DNA from: Blepharisma japonicum
Taxonomy: Eukaryota > Ciliophora > Heterotrichea > Heterotrichida > Blepharismidae
Direction of reading: 5' to 3'
DNA length: 21,326 nt
Assembly: GCA_949751835.1 (NCBI GenBank)
Contig: CATKHK010000191.1
Location: forward strand, 1-21,326
Below are positions 12,101-21,273 of the stretch, piece by piece; within the stretch, counting starts at the first letter, position 1, and each line of letters begins with the position of its first letter. The notes under the pieces are model-generated. The model was not told the origin of the DNA. It searched no databases and was given only the letters and a program-made list of their open reading frames with translations. The translations under genes were made by a program, and so were the position numbers.

Positions 12101-14165
12101 GCATGCTACTCAGGCTGTGCTAGCTGTTTAGGCACGCTTAATACTCAATGTACATCATGTTTCTCAGGGTGGTTCCTATATAACAATGAATGTGTGCTTC
12201 AATGTCCAGCAGGATATACTCAAGACTCAATAAAAAGCATATGCTCAGACTGTTATCATCTATGCTCAGATTGTATTGGACCTTTTTATAATCAATGCAC
12301 CTCATGCATTTCAGGGCATTTCAAGATTCAATCTCTCTGCACATTATTTTGTCCAACAGGCTACACTGCAGTTAATAATATTTGCGAAATAAATTCAAGT
12401 GGTAATGGCTTTGTAGTTAATTTGAGGCCACATCAAATAAAAAATTTTGTTGTCGATCTACAGAGTAGCATTCAAATTCTAACAGGCAAAGATAATTGCT
12501 TTTATCCAAATTACGATGCGACTGATCCAATTGCAGCTGCACACAGGGGATATTATTTTACTGGAACTTCTTATATGGCATTCCCCCCTTATTTTGGAAC
12601 TTCATCACCTTTGCTTACTTTTTCTCCCCAATTTATTATTGCAACCTGAATAAAGCCGATATCTGGAACAGGAGCTATTTTTTGCAAACAAATTGATAAT
12701 GGAGCATTTATAAAATATGTCAGCCTTGAACTAATAAATAAATACCCATTACTTTCAATGACTCTTGAAGATTCCTCAACAATAGCTTATACAAGTTCAG
12801 CTTCATCAATGCAAATGACGCTTACACAATGAACATTTATATCAGCTGTTTCTGGAATAAGCTCTACTCCTCAGCAAACAATTAGTTTTACAGTAAACTC
12901 GTACAGCGATACTTCAAGTGATTTAGGTGCTAGCTGACTAGAAGATTTAGAAAATTCATTTTTGATCACAATTGGAGCATGCCATTTTGATTCAACACAT
13001 TTTAATTCCTTTTTCAATGGATTTCTATGAGACTTCAGAATTTATAATACTTTAGACACTCCAGCCTTGGTCCAAGCATCTTGCAATGGGTGCTCATTAT
13101 GTCCTATTGGCAATTCTAATAATTGTCTGGATAGTTGCCTAATAAATAGCTATCTTAATAGCAATAGCTGCATTTCTTGCTCAGATGGATGCTTGAGTTC
13201 TGGTTGTGTAAGGAGTGATAAAAATTGCAATCTTTGCCAAGACGTCATTTGTGAAATATGCGATGACTATACAAGTGCATGCATTACCTGTAAACCAAAT
13301 GCAAGCTTAGTTGGCTCAAGCTGTAAGTGTAATATTGGGTTTTATTGAAATATTGATAATGAAAGCTGCGATGCCTGCGATGCTTCTTGCAAGGAATGCT
13401 CATCAAGCTATTTAAACTGCTCAGTTTGTGCTGATGGACTCTATATCTTCTCAGGAATTTGCTTATCAAGTTGTCCTTTAGGGCATTATTCATCTGGAAG
13501 CAAATGTATACAAGTTCAAGAAAAGATTTTTGATCTTGAGTTTAATACACTGGAGGGAGTTATTTATGACAAAGCAAGCTCAATCCCAGTCATAACTGGC
13601 TCAACTTACCAGTTTTATCCAGATTATGAAAACGAGGACCCAATCCCTGCTTATTTAAGGGGGTTTTATTTCAATGGAATGTCATCAGTTTTAAGAATGC
13701 CTGAATATTCGAATTATACTTCTCCAAAGCTACTAATTTCACCTATTTTTACAATTTCTTTATGATTAAACCTTGAAACTTCATTTTCAGCAATTATGTC
13801 AAAGCATGATATTTCTGACTCATCAGCAATTTGGGCAGTTTATTTAACAAACAGCAGAGCAGCACTATTTTTGATAATAAATTCATCTCCAATTTTATAT
13901 ACCTGCCAAACGCAGCTAAATAAATTTGAATGAAGCCATATAGCATTTACAATAGAGATTGTAAATGATATGAATAGTGTGATATCTTGCTATGCAAATG
14001 GTATAGCTGATATAGCAGGGACTGCAACTTACGGTTACTTTAAAGATAGAGAGTCTAAAACTGCAATATTTATTGGTTCCCAAGCTTCCTCAGATTCGTT
14101 ATATAATTTTTTCAAAGGCTTTATTTATAGTATTCAAATATTCAATGCAATTGAACCTATAAATA
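4160..14165 (+). repeat. Ten LamG/ConA-like modules in alternating A/B array
   Basis: Ten copies of a module of about 340 residues (LamG-like sandwich plus Cys-rich knot). The RG of the anchor motif falls at DRG 4283, NRG 5216, NRG 6221, QRG 7241, KRG 8270, NRG 9311, NRG 10331, SRG 11366, HRG 12542 and LRG 13655. Spacings are 933, 1005, 1020, 1029, 1041, 1020, 1035, 1176 and 1113 bp. Modules 2, 4, 6 and 8 are type A; 2 and 6 share YGIFITG...FFNSPE before the anchor. Modules 3, 5, 7, 9 and 10 are type B (YPxYDxxDPIPxxxRGYYF). A-to-A distances are 2025, 2070 and 2055 bp. Module 1 is the most divergent. Module 4 has a degenerate anchor. The longer step before module 9 is an additional Cys-rich segment (about 12240-12340). 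Confidence 0.85.
9170..9172 (+). other. In-frame TAA inside the giant reading frame
   Basis: TAA follows the codons for CPYGFTSPHC at the exit of a Cys-rich module. The frame continues without shift into module 6. The matching place after module 1 (CPYGFGNC, about 5053) has sense codons. A 15- or 16-nt intron cannot remove it: the first AG after it ends at 9191, so any GT-AG intron spanning it would be at least 22 nt. The 51-nt GT-AG candidate 9141-9191 would delete the conserved CPYGF. Confidence 0.9.
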
Positions 14166-16096
14166 GACTATCAACTACAACCTGCACTGAAAGCTGCGGT
14201 ATCTGTCCTTCCAGTGAAATATGCATTCCAAATTGCAAAATTAATGAATATTGAAGTGGTCCAAGCTATAATTCTTGCCATATATGTAGCATTAAATGCC
14301 AAAAAAGCTGCAGAGACTGGAGATCGACCTGCTCACTTTGCAATGATTTATTATGTGAAGTTTGCACAGATTACTCTACAGGGTGCGTGAGTTGCATAGA
14401 AAACGCAACCAATCCTGACTCTTGCATATGTGATCTAGATTTTGTGTTAGATACATCCGATAATAGCACATGCATTCCTATCAAGCCTGGAGGATTTAGA
14501 GGCCTTGATGGACATTTTTACCCTTGTCCGAGTCTATGCGTTTCTTGTGAATCATTGATAGAATGCACAGCTTGTGTAGAAAATGCAAGTATAACAAATG
14601 GCTTGTGTAATTGCAATCTTGGATACAATGGTGTATTTGCTTGTACCCTAGTACATTTCACAGCAACGCTGACAGTTTTAAATGATGATTCTTTATATCT
14701 CACTTTCTCAGAAAGTCTTATAAATAATCTTGAAACCTATGATTTTATTATTTCAATAAAAAATCAAGACCTTTCATGAAAAATTGAACAGATAAATGGC
14801 ACATGCTACTATATTACTTTAATTTTCGAAAAAATAATTTCCAGTGGCACATTGGCGAAGCTTGAATTTTTGGATTTGATTAAATTAAGATCAGTTTCAA
14901 ATGGAATTTTAAATTCATCTGAATACTTTGTTTCTCTTTATAATTATGATCCAGCACCATACACGCCAGCTATTGAAGGAGTTTCCACTCAGTCTAAAGC
15001 TATATCTCAAAGTACAATTTCTATAGCAGCAGCTTTATCAGTTATCAATCCTAGTCCAAGCTCTCTGTGAAGTTTGATAAATACGTTACAGATTCTTAGC
15101 TATTTGACATTATCTGGGATTCCATTATCAAGTAAATTGGTTACATTTTTGAATAAATTGAATTCGTTTAGCATGTTTCCAAATGCTTTTATATATTTTA
15201 TAAGAGAAAATGAAGGAAATATCCCTTATTCGCAAGCAAAAAACTCTGGATATGACACTAATCTGATACTAATAAATCAAGGGAATGATTTTACACTTGT
15301 TTTGGTTTCTATATTTGCATATCCAATAGTTTTATTACTTTCTCAATGCTCATATAGATGGCTTGGCAAAAAATTTGTTAAGAGATTGAGATCTTATAAG
15401 TATTCGTTTTATCTAAGGTTTTGAGTTCAATGCTATCTTGAATTAGGCGCTGCTGCTAGTATTGGGCTTATTTCATTCGGTTTAAATAACTCTACACAGA
15501 TTCTCAATATTATATTATGTCTCCTTACTTATCTGCTTTTAGTTTGTACCCCACCTCTATTTTTTTGGTTATCTTATAAAAATAAATATAGAATCCTTTT
15601 GTATGAAAAATCTTTTAATTCCTTATTTGGCACATTTTTTTATGAATTCCGAACAGATAAAGGATTTTGAACAATACAATATTATTTTATATTTTTTGCA
15701 AGAAGATTAATCTATATAATCAATTTAGTTTATCTAAGAAATTATCCAGAAACAGAGGTTACTATAAATATTGTACTTTCCTTAATAACAACTATGCATT
15801 TATTGTTTTATTGGCCCTATAAAGATTCAATATTGCAAATCAGTAATTTACTCACTGAAGCATTAGTTCTTATTGTAATGAGCTTGACATCAGTATATTT
15901 GTTTAATGGAAGCCAGGAAATTATATCAGAGACAGAGAGTGCTATAGTCATTATTATCGCCATTACTATAGGCGTTCAGCTTTGCTCCTCAGCTGCAATT
16001 TTTTCGAGGACTTTATATCAAGTAATTCGCAATAATGTTGAAAGAATGAGAACTATTAAAAATGATTATAAGCCATCTTATGAGGCAGTAAATTAA
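9173..16096 (+). CDS. Giant Cys-rich / LamG-repeat surface protein, C-terminal portion with ~7 TM
   Basis: 2,307 sense codons in the same frame as the 3947 gene, from directly after the TAA to TAA 16094-16096; the first in-frame ATG is at 9386. It holds LamG-like modules 6-10 (anchors 9311, 10331, 11366, 12542, 13655) with Cys-rich segments between them. A last Cys-rich stretch (about 14270-14640) and a Cys-poor region (about 14640-15060, TLTVLNDDSLYLTF) follow. A segment beginning LWSLINTLQILSYL (about 15062) resembles what I recall of juxtamembrane parts of large ciliate Cys-rich membrane proteins. Then come about seven hydrophobic helices and a basic tail of about 30 residues. No signal peptide is encoded at 9386, and module 6 would be cut, so this is unlikely to be an independent gene. 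More likely it is the C-terminal 57% of one 4,049-codon protein, of which 9170 is a nonsense change, a readthrough site or a sequence error. The topology suggests a very large plasma-membrane receptor or adhesion protein; the ligand is unknown. Confidence 0.82.
15290..16003 (+). other. C-terminal block of about seven transmembrane segments
   Basis: Numbering from 3947, hydrophobic stretches are at about residues 3782-3801 (LVLVSIFAYPIVLLL), 3828-3846, 3853-3878 (NIILCLLTYLLLVC), 3908-3930, 3938-3957, 3968-3986 (ALVLIVMSLTSVYLF) and 3998-4019 (AIVIIIAITIGV). Loops carry basic residues (WLGKKFVKRLRSYK after the first). The tail NNVERMRTIKNDYK is likely cytosolic. The arrangement recalls TRP/Flc-like or other 7-TM ciliate surface proteins, but I see no diagnostic pore or G-protein motif. 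Confidence 0.7.
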
Positions 16097-16133
16097 ACTG
16101 AAACCCTATCTTTTAATTTTATATTGGCTAAAC

Positions 16134-16195
16134 GAATTCTTTAAATTATTTATAATGAATTCTTTAAATTATGTTAAATGAATTCTTTAAATTAT
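16134..16195 (+). repeat. 23-bp tandem repeat, 2.7 copies
   Basis: The 16-mer GAATTCTTTAAATTAT occurs at 16134-16149, 16157-16172 and 16180-16195, identical each time and spaced exactly 23 bp. The 7-bp linkers are TTATAAT and GTTAAAT. It begins 38 bp after the giant gene's stop, so it lies in its 3' UTR or just beyond. It is AT-rich with a partly palindromic core. Function is unknown. Confidence 0.9.
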
Positions 16196-16221
16196 GCCCC
16201 TATGAAGGCACCATTATTTAA

Positions 16222-16623
16222 AGTGATGAGCTAATCTTAGCTGTTGATTCTTCTGACAAAAAAAGAATTGAGGAAGCATCAAGAGAACTCCATCAAGCTT
16301 TGAGCAGTGAAGAGCTTAAGAATATTGAGATTGGAGAATGATGGAATCAAAAACTTTCAAACCCCCTTTTTCTTAAATTTTTAGGGAAAATCATAAGAAG
16401 TATTATAGATAATGTAAAGAGAAAGCATTTATTATAATTTTTAATTAAAATGCCATAAAATCAGATTCAACAAGTAAAATCCAAAATAGCTGAGATTTTA
16501 AAAACTTTAGAGCATCCATATGAACCCAAAAGAAAAACTCTACTATTTCGTAATGAATTCGGAATAAATGTGTTGCTGCCATTGATGAGCTTGCTAGAAG
16601 AGCCTAGAAAATTGATCTCGAAG
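16222..16623 (+). pseudogene. Unrecognised decayed coding relic
   Basis: In one frame, 16222-16434 is open for 71 codons (TGA as Trp at the EWW), ending at TAA 16435-16437. After TAA 16456-16458 the same frame is open again to TAA 16624-16626 (55 codons). Composition is protein-like (SSDKKRIEEASRELHQAL, then KSKIAEILKTLEHPYEPKRK), suggesting alpha-helical or coiled-coil sequence. There is no ATG at the start of the first part. It lies just upstream of the Kelch relic and may be the N-terminal part of that dead gene, but I could not align it to the N-terminus of the intact Kelch gene at 18633. Family unknown. Confidence 0.45.
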
Positions 16624-16654
16624 TAACTTAATAGCCAAGAGAAATTGATGTTAA

Positions 16655-17207
16655 ACTTTAATCTTTGCTGAAATAAAAAGATGGTGAGTTAAGTATTGAG
16701 AGAATTCTGTTTATGTTTATTGCTCTAATATTGGAAATGAGCATGGCTCAAGCCTATGGAGATATGACTTAAATAGGCATAAATTAGCAAGACTAGCGAC
16801 TTTCCCATTTATTTTGAAGAGAAAATATTGGTTGGACTTTCCTATTGTGACATCTATTTATACGATTTATATGCAAACAGTTATTCTACAAACGACTTGC
16901 ACCTGGATTTGGGACTATAATGCTTGCGTCAGGAAAAGCGAATGCTTATTATGTAGAAAGTCGTGGGTATATTTATGAAAGCGGATATAGGAATCCTTAC
17001 ATTTGGAATAGTATTGGGGTTTCAATGTGGGAAGATTCTTTGCTAAATATGATGTCATGGACATATAATAATGATTTGATATTTCTGAGAGAAAGTAAAA
17101 TATTAGCCAATAATTTGCAAACAGATAATTCTCATTTTGCGCTAAACTTAGGCACAAAAACCTTCAAAAGAAAAAGTCTTTCCAAGATAAATTGCCATGT
17201 GTTTTAG
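16655..17207 (+). pseudogene. Frameshifted Kelch-type relic, paralogue of the 18633 gene
   Basis: Three successive frames together match the C-terminal Kelch region of the gene at 18633-20390, in the same order. Segment 1 (16655-about 16807): NSVYVYCSNIGN...LWRYDLNRHKLARLATFP, against NSVYCFGGSNGN...SRFDLDQNRWIHLTPLP. Segment 2 (frame changed, about 16801-16917): KILVGLSY...IYLYDLY...YST, against NILISGAKNRNLWLYSID...FST. Segment 3 (frame changed again, about 16911-17207, ending TAG): GYIYESG...WTYNNDLIFL, against GSIYESE...CSYNKGSIYI. Two frameshifts within 250 bp make it a dead copy. Part of segment 3 is open for 95 codons from ATG 16920 and could be miscalled as a small gene. This is alignment by eye; distant homology is good but not scored. 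Confidence 0.65.
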
Positions 17208-18632
17208 AAATTTTTATTTAATAGATGCTTGTTTTAATCATAGTAAATATATATAATTAATTTTTATATTTATTACTATTGCTATTAAATTTTTATAAAA
17301 CAAATTAAATTATTATCTAAATACCCATATCCAAGTGAATGATATATTATTTCATGGGTATTGATTTTATTTTGCAACTGCTACTGGCACAATGAATTTG
17401 ATTTAAGATTTTAAGAACTCAGACGAAAAATTAGAATATGAAAAATATTTAAATTTTGCACTAATCATTGAATCATGCAATAAAAACTCTTCAGCAAGGC
17501 AGTAAAATGGCAAGAATCTATTTAAAAAGCCAAAGAAATGCATTTTATTTGGTTTCCTCTTATCAGCACGTCTATTTTTACATAAACAGAAATTTATTAG
17601 AAATATTTAAATAAAATAATATGGATTTTGAGAGAAATTTAGTGATCATTTTAATTTAAAGTAGAAAGAGGATTGAGTTTATGGTTTTGGATATAATTGA
17701 AACAAGATTAAAAGAGGATGAAATGAAAATTAAGCGCCCAAACAGTTGAAAAATCGATTTTAACACCATTCATCACCTAATGAGATGAAAAATCTGAAAG
17801 AACCTCTATCTGATAATCGTAGAAATCCACTTATGACTGCTCTATAACCCTCAAACTCTTTTTATATCATCCAGACTTAGATAGAGTTTGCAGGTGAGAG
17901 CAATTTCCAATTTAAAACAGCCCCAATTGTAAGCCTATTCACCTAAATATTCTTGGAGCACCTTGCCAAAATTGCCGCCATCATGTTGGGAGAATCAAGA
18001 TTATAGAGATCTGATGCACAGGATGAGAGTAATAATCTTGGAGAATTAATTTCCAGGTGGCGGAAAGGCTGGTGCCTCTAGGCGTCTGAGGACCCATATA
18101 AACTTACTGTGTTTAAAGGAGAGTTGTAAAGGCCTAAACTTCTATTATTGGGATTAACTCAGAGTGGTCATTTATTTGCTGAATGAAATTTACAAACATC
18201 TAAAGTGGTCTAAATAGGTGACTGCTACCAAGTCTATACTTTCTAGTGGACGCTAAACGAGCATGATTTATGATAAAGTGTAAATATGAGGATGGCAGCA
18301 TATAATTTTTTTGAGCAGATATATGGCCATGTCTAGCTAAGGAAAGACAAAATTGATACAGATTTTTTTCTATGAAAATCTATAAAGCAAATCATCAGGT
18401 AGCCAATATAAGTATTTTGATAGCCTAAAATTTTCCAAATGAATGCTTGCCATTATTAATCCTTGGAGTGCTCATTTTATGTTAATGCAAGTTCAAGCCT
18501 AATCAGTTATTCATAAATTCTTTATCATTAGAATGCAAATTATTTATTGAATATTTCTCTGTTTAGGGTTGTCTAAAAAAAAAAGATTAATGTATATATT
18601 TTCATATAAATCAGATATTTTAATAATAGTAG
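17208..18632. other. Gene-poor stretch with a GC-raised core, no resolvable gene
   Basis: 17208-17640 is very AT-rich with no support for a gene. From about 17640 short open stretches appear in different frames. 17941-18180 is about 41% G+C by hand count, clearly above its flanks, with TAA or TAG in all plus frames. No tRNA-like arms and no long minus-strand frame are evident. It could be a further decayed gene or a structured RNA. The last part (18400-18632) is AT-rich and must carry the promoter of the Kelch gene, with an in-frame TAG directly before its ATG. Confidence 0.45.
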
Positions 18633-20390
18633 ATGAATCAAAAGAAGTGCTTCGAGCCAGACTGCAAAAATGAAGTTGAGTATGCATGCAAATGCACCTC
18701 TCCTGAGTCTTTCTTCTGTGAGCTGCATATCAGAAGGCATATTAAAAAGAAAATTGCTGACAGGAATCATACATTTGACTCTATTTTTGAAGAGCCTAAT
18801 GAAGAGACAAAACAAGCTGTTCTTAGATTTCTTATGAAAGAAGATTCAAAGTATAGGAAGCTTAAGAAGTTAATTATAGATTCCTTTAATCAGCGTAGAG
18901 CTAATTTAGAAGAAGATTTAAGACAATACACTAGAAATTTAGATACTTTTTCAGCTAATGTAGGAAATTTGGTTTTAGAAATTTGCAAAGCTAAAAAATC
19001 GTTAAAGTCAAACCGAGACTCAATTTCAGAGTTATTGACTTTACAGCCTGAAGAAGCTTTAAACAAAGTAAAATCAATAATCTTAGCCGGAAAGCAATGA
19101 TATAATGCTGCAAAGTTGTTTCATATATACGGTAAAGACTTAGAAAATTTAATTGCATCTTTCGTTAATAAGGGATTTCAAGAATTTCTTGATACGATGC
19201 TCTCCAATAAAGAAAGCAGTATTGAAGCAAATAATAAAACTATAAATTCAGCTAGGATTAAGGTAGCAAACATTGAGGATTCGATTTCTTTAAAAGCAAA
19301 TGAGTACAGTGAGAGTTTAAAAAAATTTCAAAATTTAATAAGATTCAAAAAAGAGATTGAATGTGAAGCATGGCTACTTAATTCTAAAATTAACTCCATT
19401 ACTAGTGATATCAACAGTAAACTCGAAAAAATAGAAAGCCAATTAAATCTTATGAATATTAATACCTTAAGACATAAAACAGTTGAGTTCTTGAGTAGAC
19501 CAAATAATCAAGAATTAGAGATAGATTTCAGGGCAACTTGATTAGCGTACAATAACAATTCTAGACTTTATGACTCACTGCTAGTGCAAGCTTACCAAGA
19601 TTATCTTAATGCTTACCAACAAAACACATCTCTTTATAATCTTAAAAAGTATGATGATAACAGAACTGAATTCTGTATTTATAACACTGAAACTGAAACC
19701 AAAGATATCAAAATCTTGCAGACTTCAGAGCCATTAGACTGAGGCACTTGCATAACTCAACTTCCAAATGGCAAGTTATTCTGTTTTGGTAAGATAGATC
19801 CAGTTTCTGGAATTACATTGCTATTTGATGTGAATGGTAGAGTCGAAGCGCTACCATCTGGAACTCCTTGCCGTCTTTCATCATGTATCTATTTCAACAA
19901 CAGCGTCTATTGCTTTGGAGGGTCTAATGGGAATCATTTAACTCTATCTAGTAGATTTGATTTGGATCAAAATCGATGAATTCATTTAACTCCATTGCCA
20001 AAAGCTGATTTACTTTGCAATAGTATAATATTTAATGAGAATATTCTGATTTCTGGAGCAAAAAATAGAAATCTTTGGCTATACTCAATTGATATTGGCT
20101 CTTTTTCGACAATTCCTTATGAGTTTGCAGAAGGTAAAAGAAAGATCCTGATAAATGCAGAAAGACTGTATTTGATTGAATGCTATAATGGATCAATCTA
20201 TGAAAGTGAAATTGGAAGTGACACGAAGTGGAAAAGAATAATAGCAAACTCAAAAATCGAATATGCTGGACAAGTGTATTGCTCATATAACAAAGGAAGT
20301 ATATACATTGGAGCGATAATATATTTAAACCCAAATATAAAGTACTTCAAGTTTGATTTGAATGAAAAGAGATTGATTAAATTAGAGTAA
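18633..20390 (+). CDS. B-box / coiled-coil / Kelch (TRIM-like) protein
   Basis: Complete frame of 585 codons from ATG 18633 (in-frame TAG at 18630-18632 just before it) to TAA 20388-20390, with TGA as Trp at residues 156, 303, 370 and 449. Residues 6-46 form a B-box-like zinc finger with potential ligands C6, C11, C19, C21, C29, H32, H36 and H46. Residues about 55-330 are charged and alpha-helical, with coiled-coil-like heptads (KLEEDLRQYTRNLD-like and NSKLEKIESQLNLM). From about residue 360 a Kelch-type propeller follows; the clearest blade has VYCFGGSNG, then DLDQNRWIHLTPLP with the expected Gly-Gly and Trp449, with weaker blades on either side. No signal peptide or membrane segment, so probably cytosolic. 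The B-box/coiled-coil/propeller order matches TRIM-like scaffold proteins, but there is no RING, so E3 ligase activity is not supported. Partner unknown. A decayed relative lies 1.4 kb upstream. Confidence 0.88.
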
Positions 20391-20707
20391 TTATAAAATT
20401 TTTAGTTAAAAGTAATTTTTAATGCTTTTGAAATAAATGTTAAGGATAGTTAATCCTTATAATAGATTTCACAATTGTTTCTGCATAATTATCTAGTTCA
20501 TCACACTCATCCTTTTAATTAAGAACAGGGAATCAATTGGAATAACTTTCTGATAATGCTGTATATCACCTATTTCTGACCGTAAATCTGCATTTTTTTC
20601 TGATATATGGCTCTTCAAGGTTATGAATATACTCTTGCAATAAATGTTTTATTACTAAAGATACTTTAGATAAGTTTTTTTTCAAGTGTCCCAATGTTTT
20701 GTATTAG
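20391..20707. other. Subtelomeric AT-rich spacer
   Basis: Downstream of the Kelch gene's stop. AT-rich, frequent stops in every frame. I see no gene, RNA or repeat. Any transcription end signal for the Kelch gene should be here but is not recognisable. Confidence 0.4.
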
Positions 20708-21200
20708 AATACTTTTTTGTTGTTGCTAAATTTATCAAAGTCAAATAACTGGGCAAGGTCTTGCAATGAAGAAAAAGTATCAAGAAGAATTAATGAGTTA
20801 AAACAGAAATTGGAGGAAAAAGTAATTTTAAGCACTCAAGAATCCACTATGAAAGATGATTGAATTTGTGTAATAGAGCTTAATAATAGATGCACAGAAT
20901 TGAAAAAAAGTTATATAAAATCTAAAAATGTGGAACACCTGCTTAGAAATCAAATTAATTACGATAGTTTGAATCAAAAATGAAGTCATTCAAATAATAT
21001 ATAGAAATTTAGAGACCTCCAATTTAGCCTTAGAAAGAGAAAATAACAGATTCAAAATTTAAGTAACCAATCTGCCAAAATATCAGTGTTTTCGCAAATC
21101 TGGTTTGAAAAATGAAAATTTAGGTCTGAGAAAGAACTATAATGATACCTTTAATAAAGAAATAAAAGATTAAAAACAATAAATAGCTACCTAAGCTAAA
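20708..21200 (+). pseudogene. Subtelomeric coiled-coil gene relic
   Basis: 20708-21001 is open for 98 codons (TAG at 20705 before and 21002 after), with TGA as Trp and a coiled-coil composition (RRINELKQKLEEKV, then NRCTELKKSYIKSK). Around 21000 the coding signal moves to another frame (NLALERENNRFKI, then TAA at 21060, and a Lys/Asn-rich stretch with several TAAs to about 21190). This looks like a frameshifted long coiled-coil gene cut off near the telomere. No family can be named. Low-complexity AT-rich DNA can imitate coiled coil, so this is tentative. Confidence 0.45.
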
Positions 21201-21273
21201 AAAAAAAGATTGTTATTAATGAAAATAATTATAAAAGAAAAAGTTAAAAATTGCAACAGTGCTACAGACTGAA

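Noticed and set aside
16915-17157. Minus-strand ORF of 80 codons
   Set aside because: It overlaps the plus-strand Kelch relic segment that aligns with the 18633 protein; no independent support.
16920-17207. Stand-alone 95-codon gene starting at ATG 16920
   Set aside because: Sequence similar to the Kelch protein extends upstream of this ATG in the same and other frames, so it is a piece of a frameshifted relic.
17700-18500. A continuous protein if every TAA/TAG is read as Gln
   Set aside because: Stop density (about 1 in 15 codons) equals the chance expectation for this base composition and more than one frame looks equally plausible.
18573-18815. Hydrophobic minus-strand ORF over the start of the Kelch gene
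   Set aside because: It covers the B-box coding sequence on the other strand; hydrophobicity comes from the complement of Lys/Glu-rich codons.
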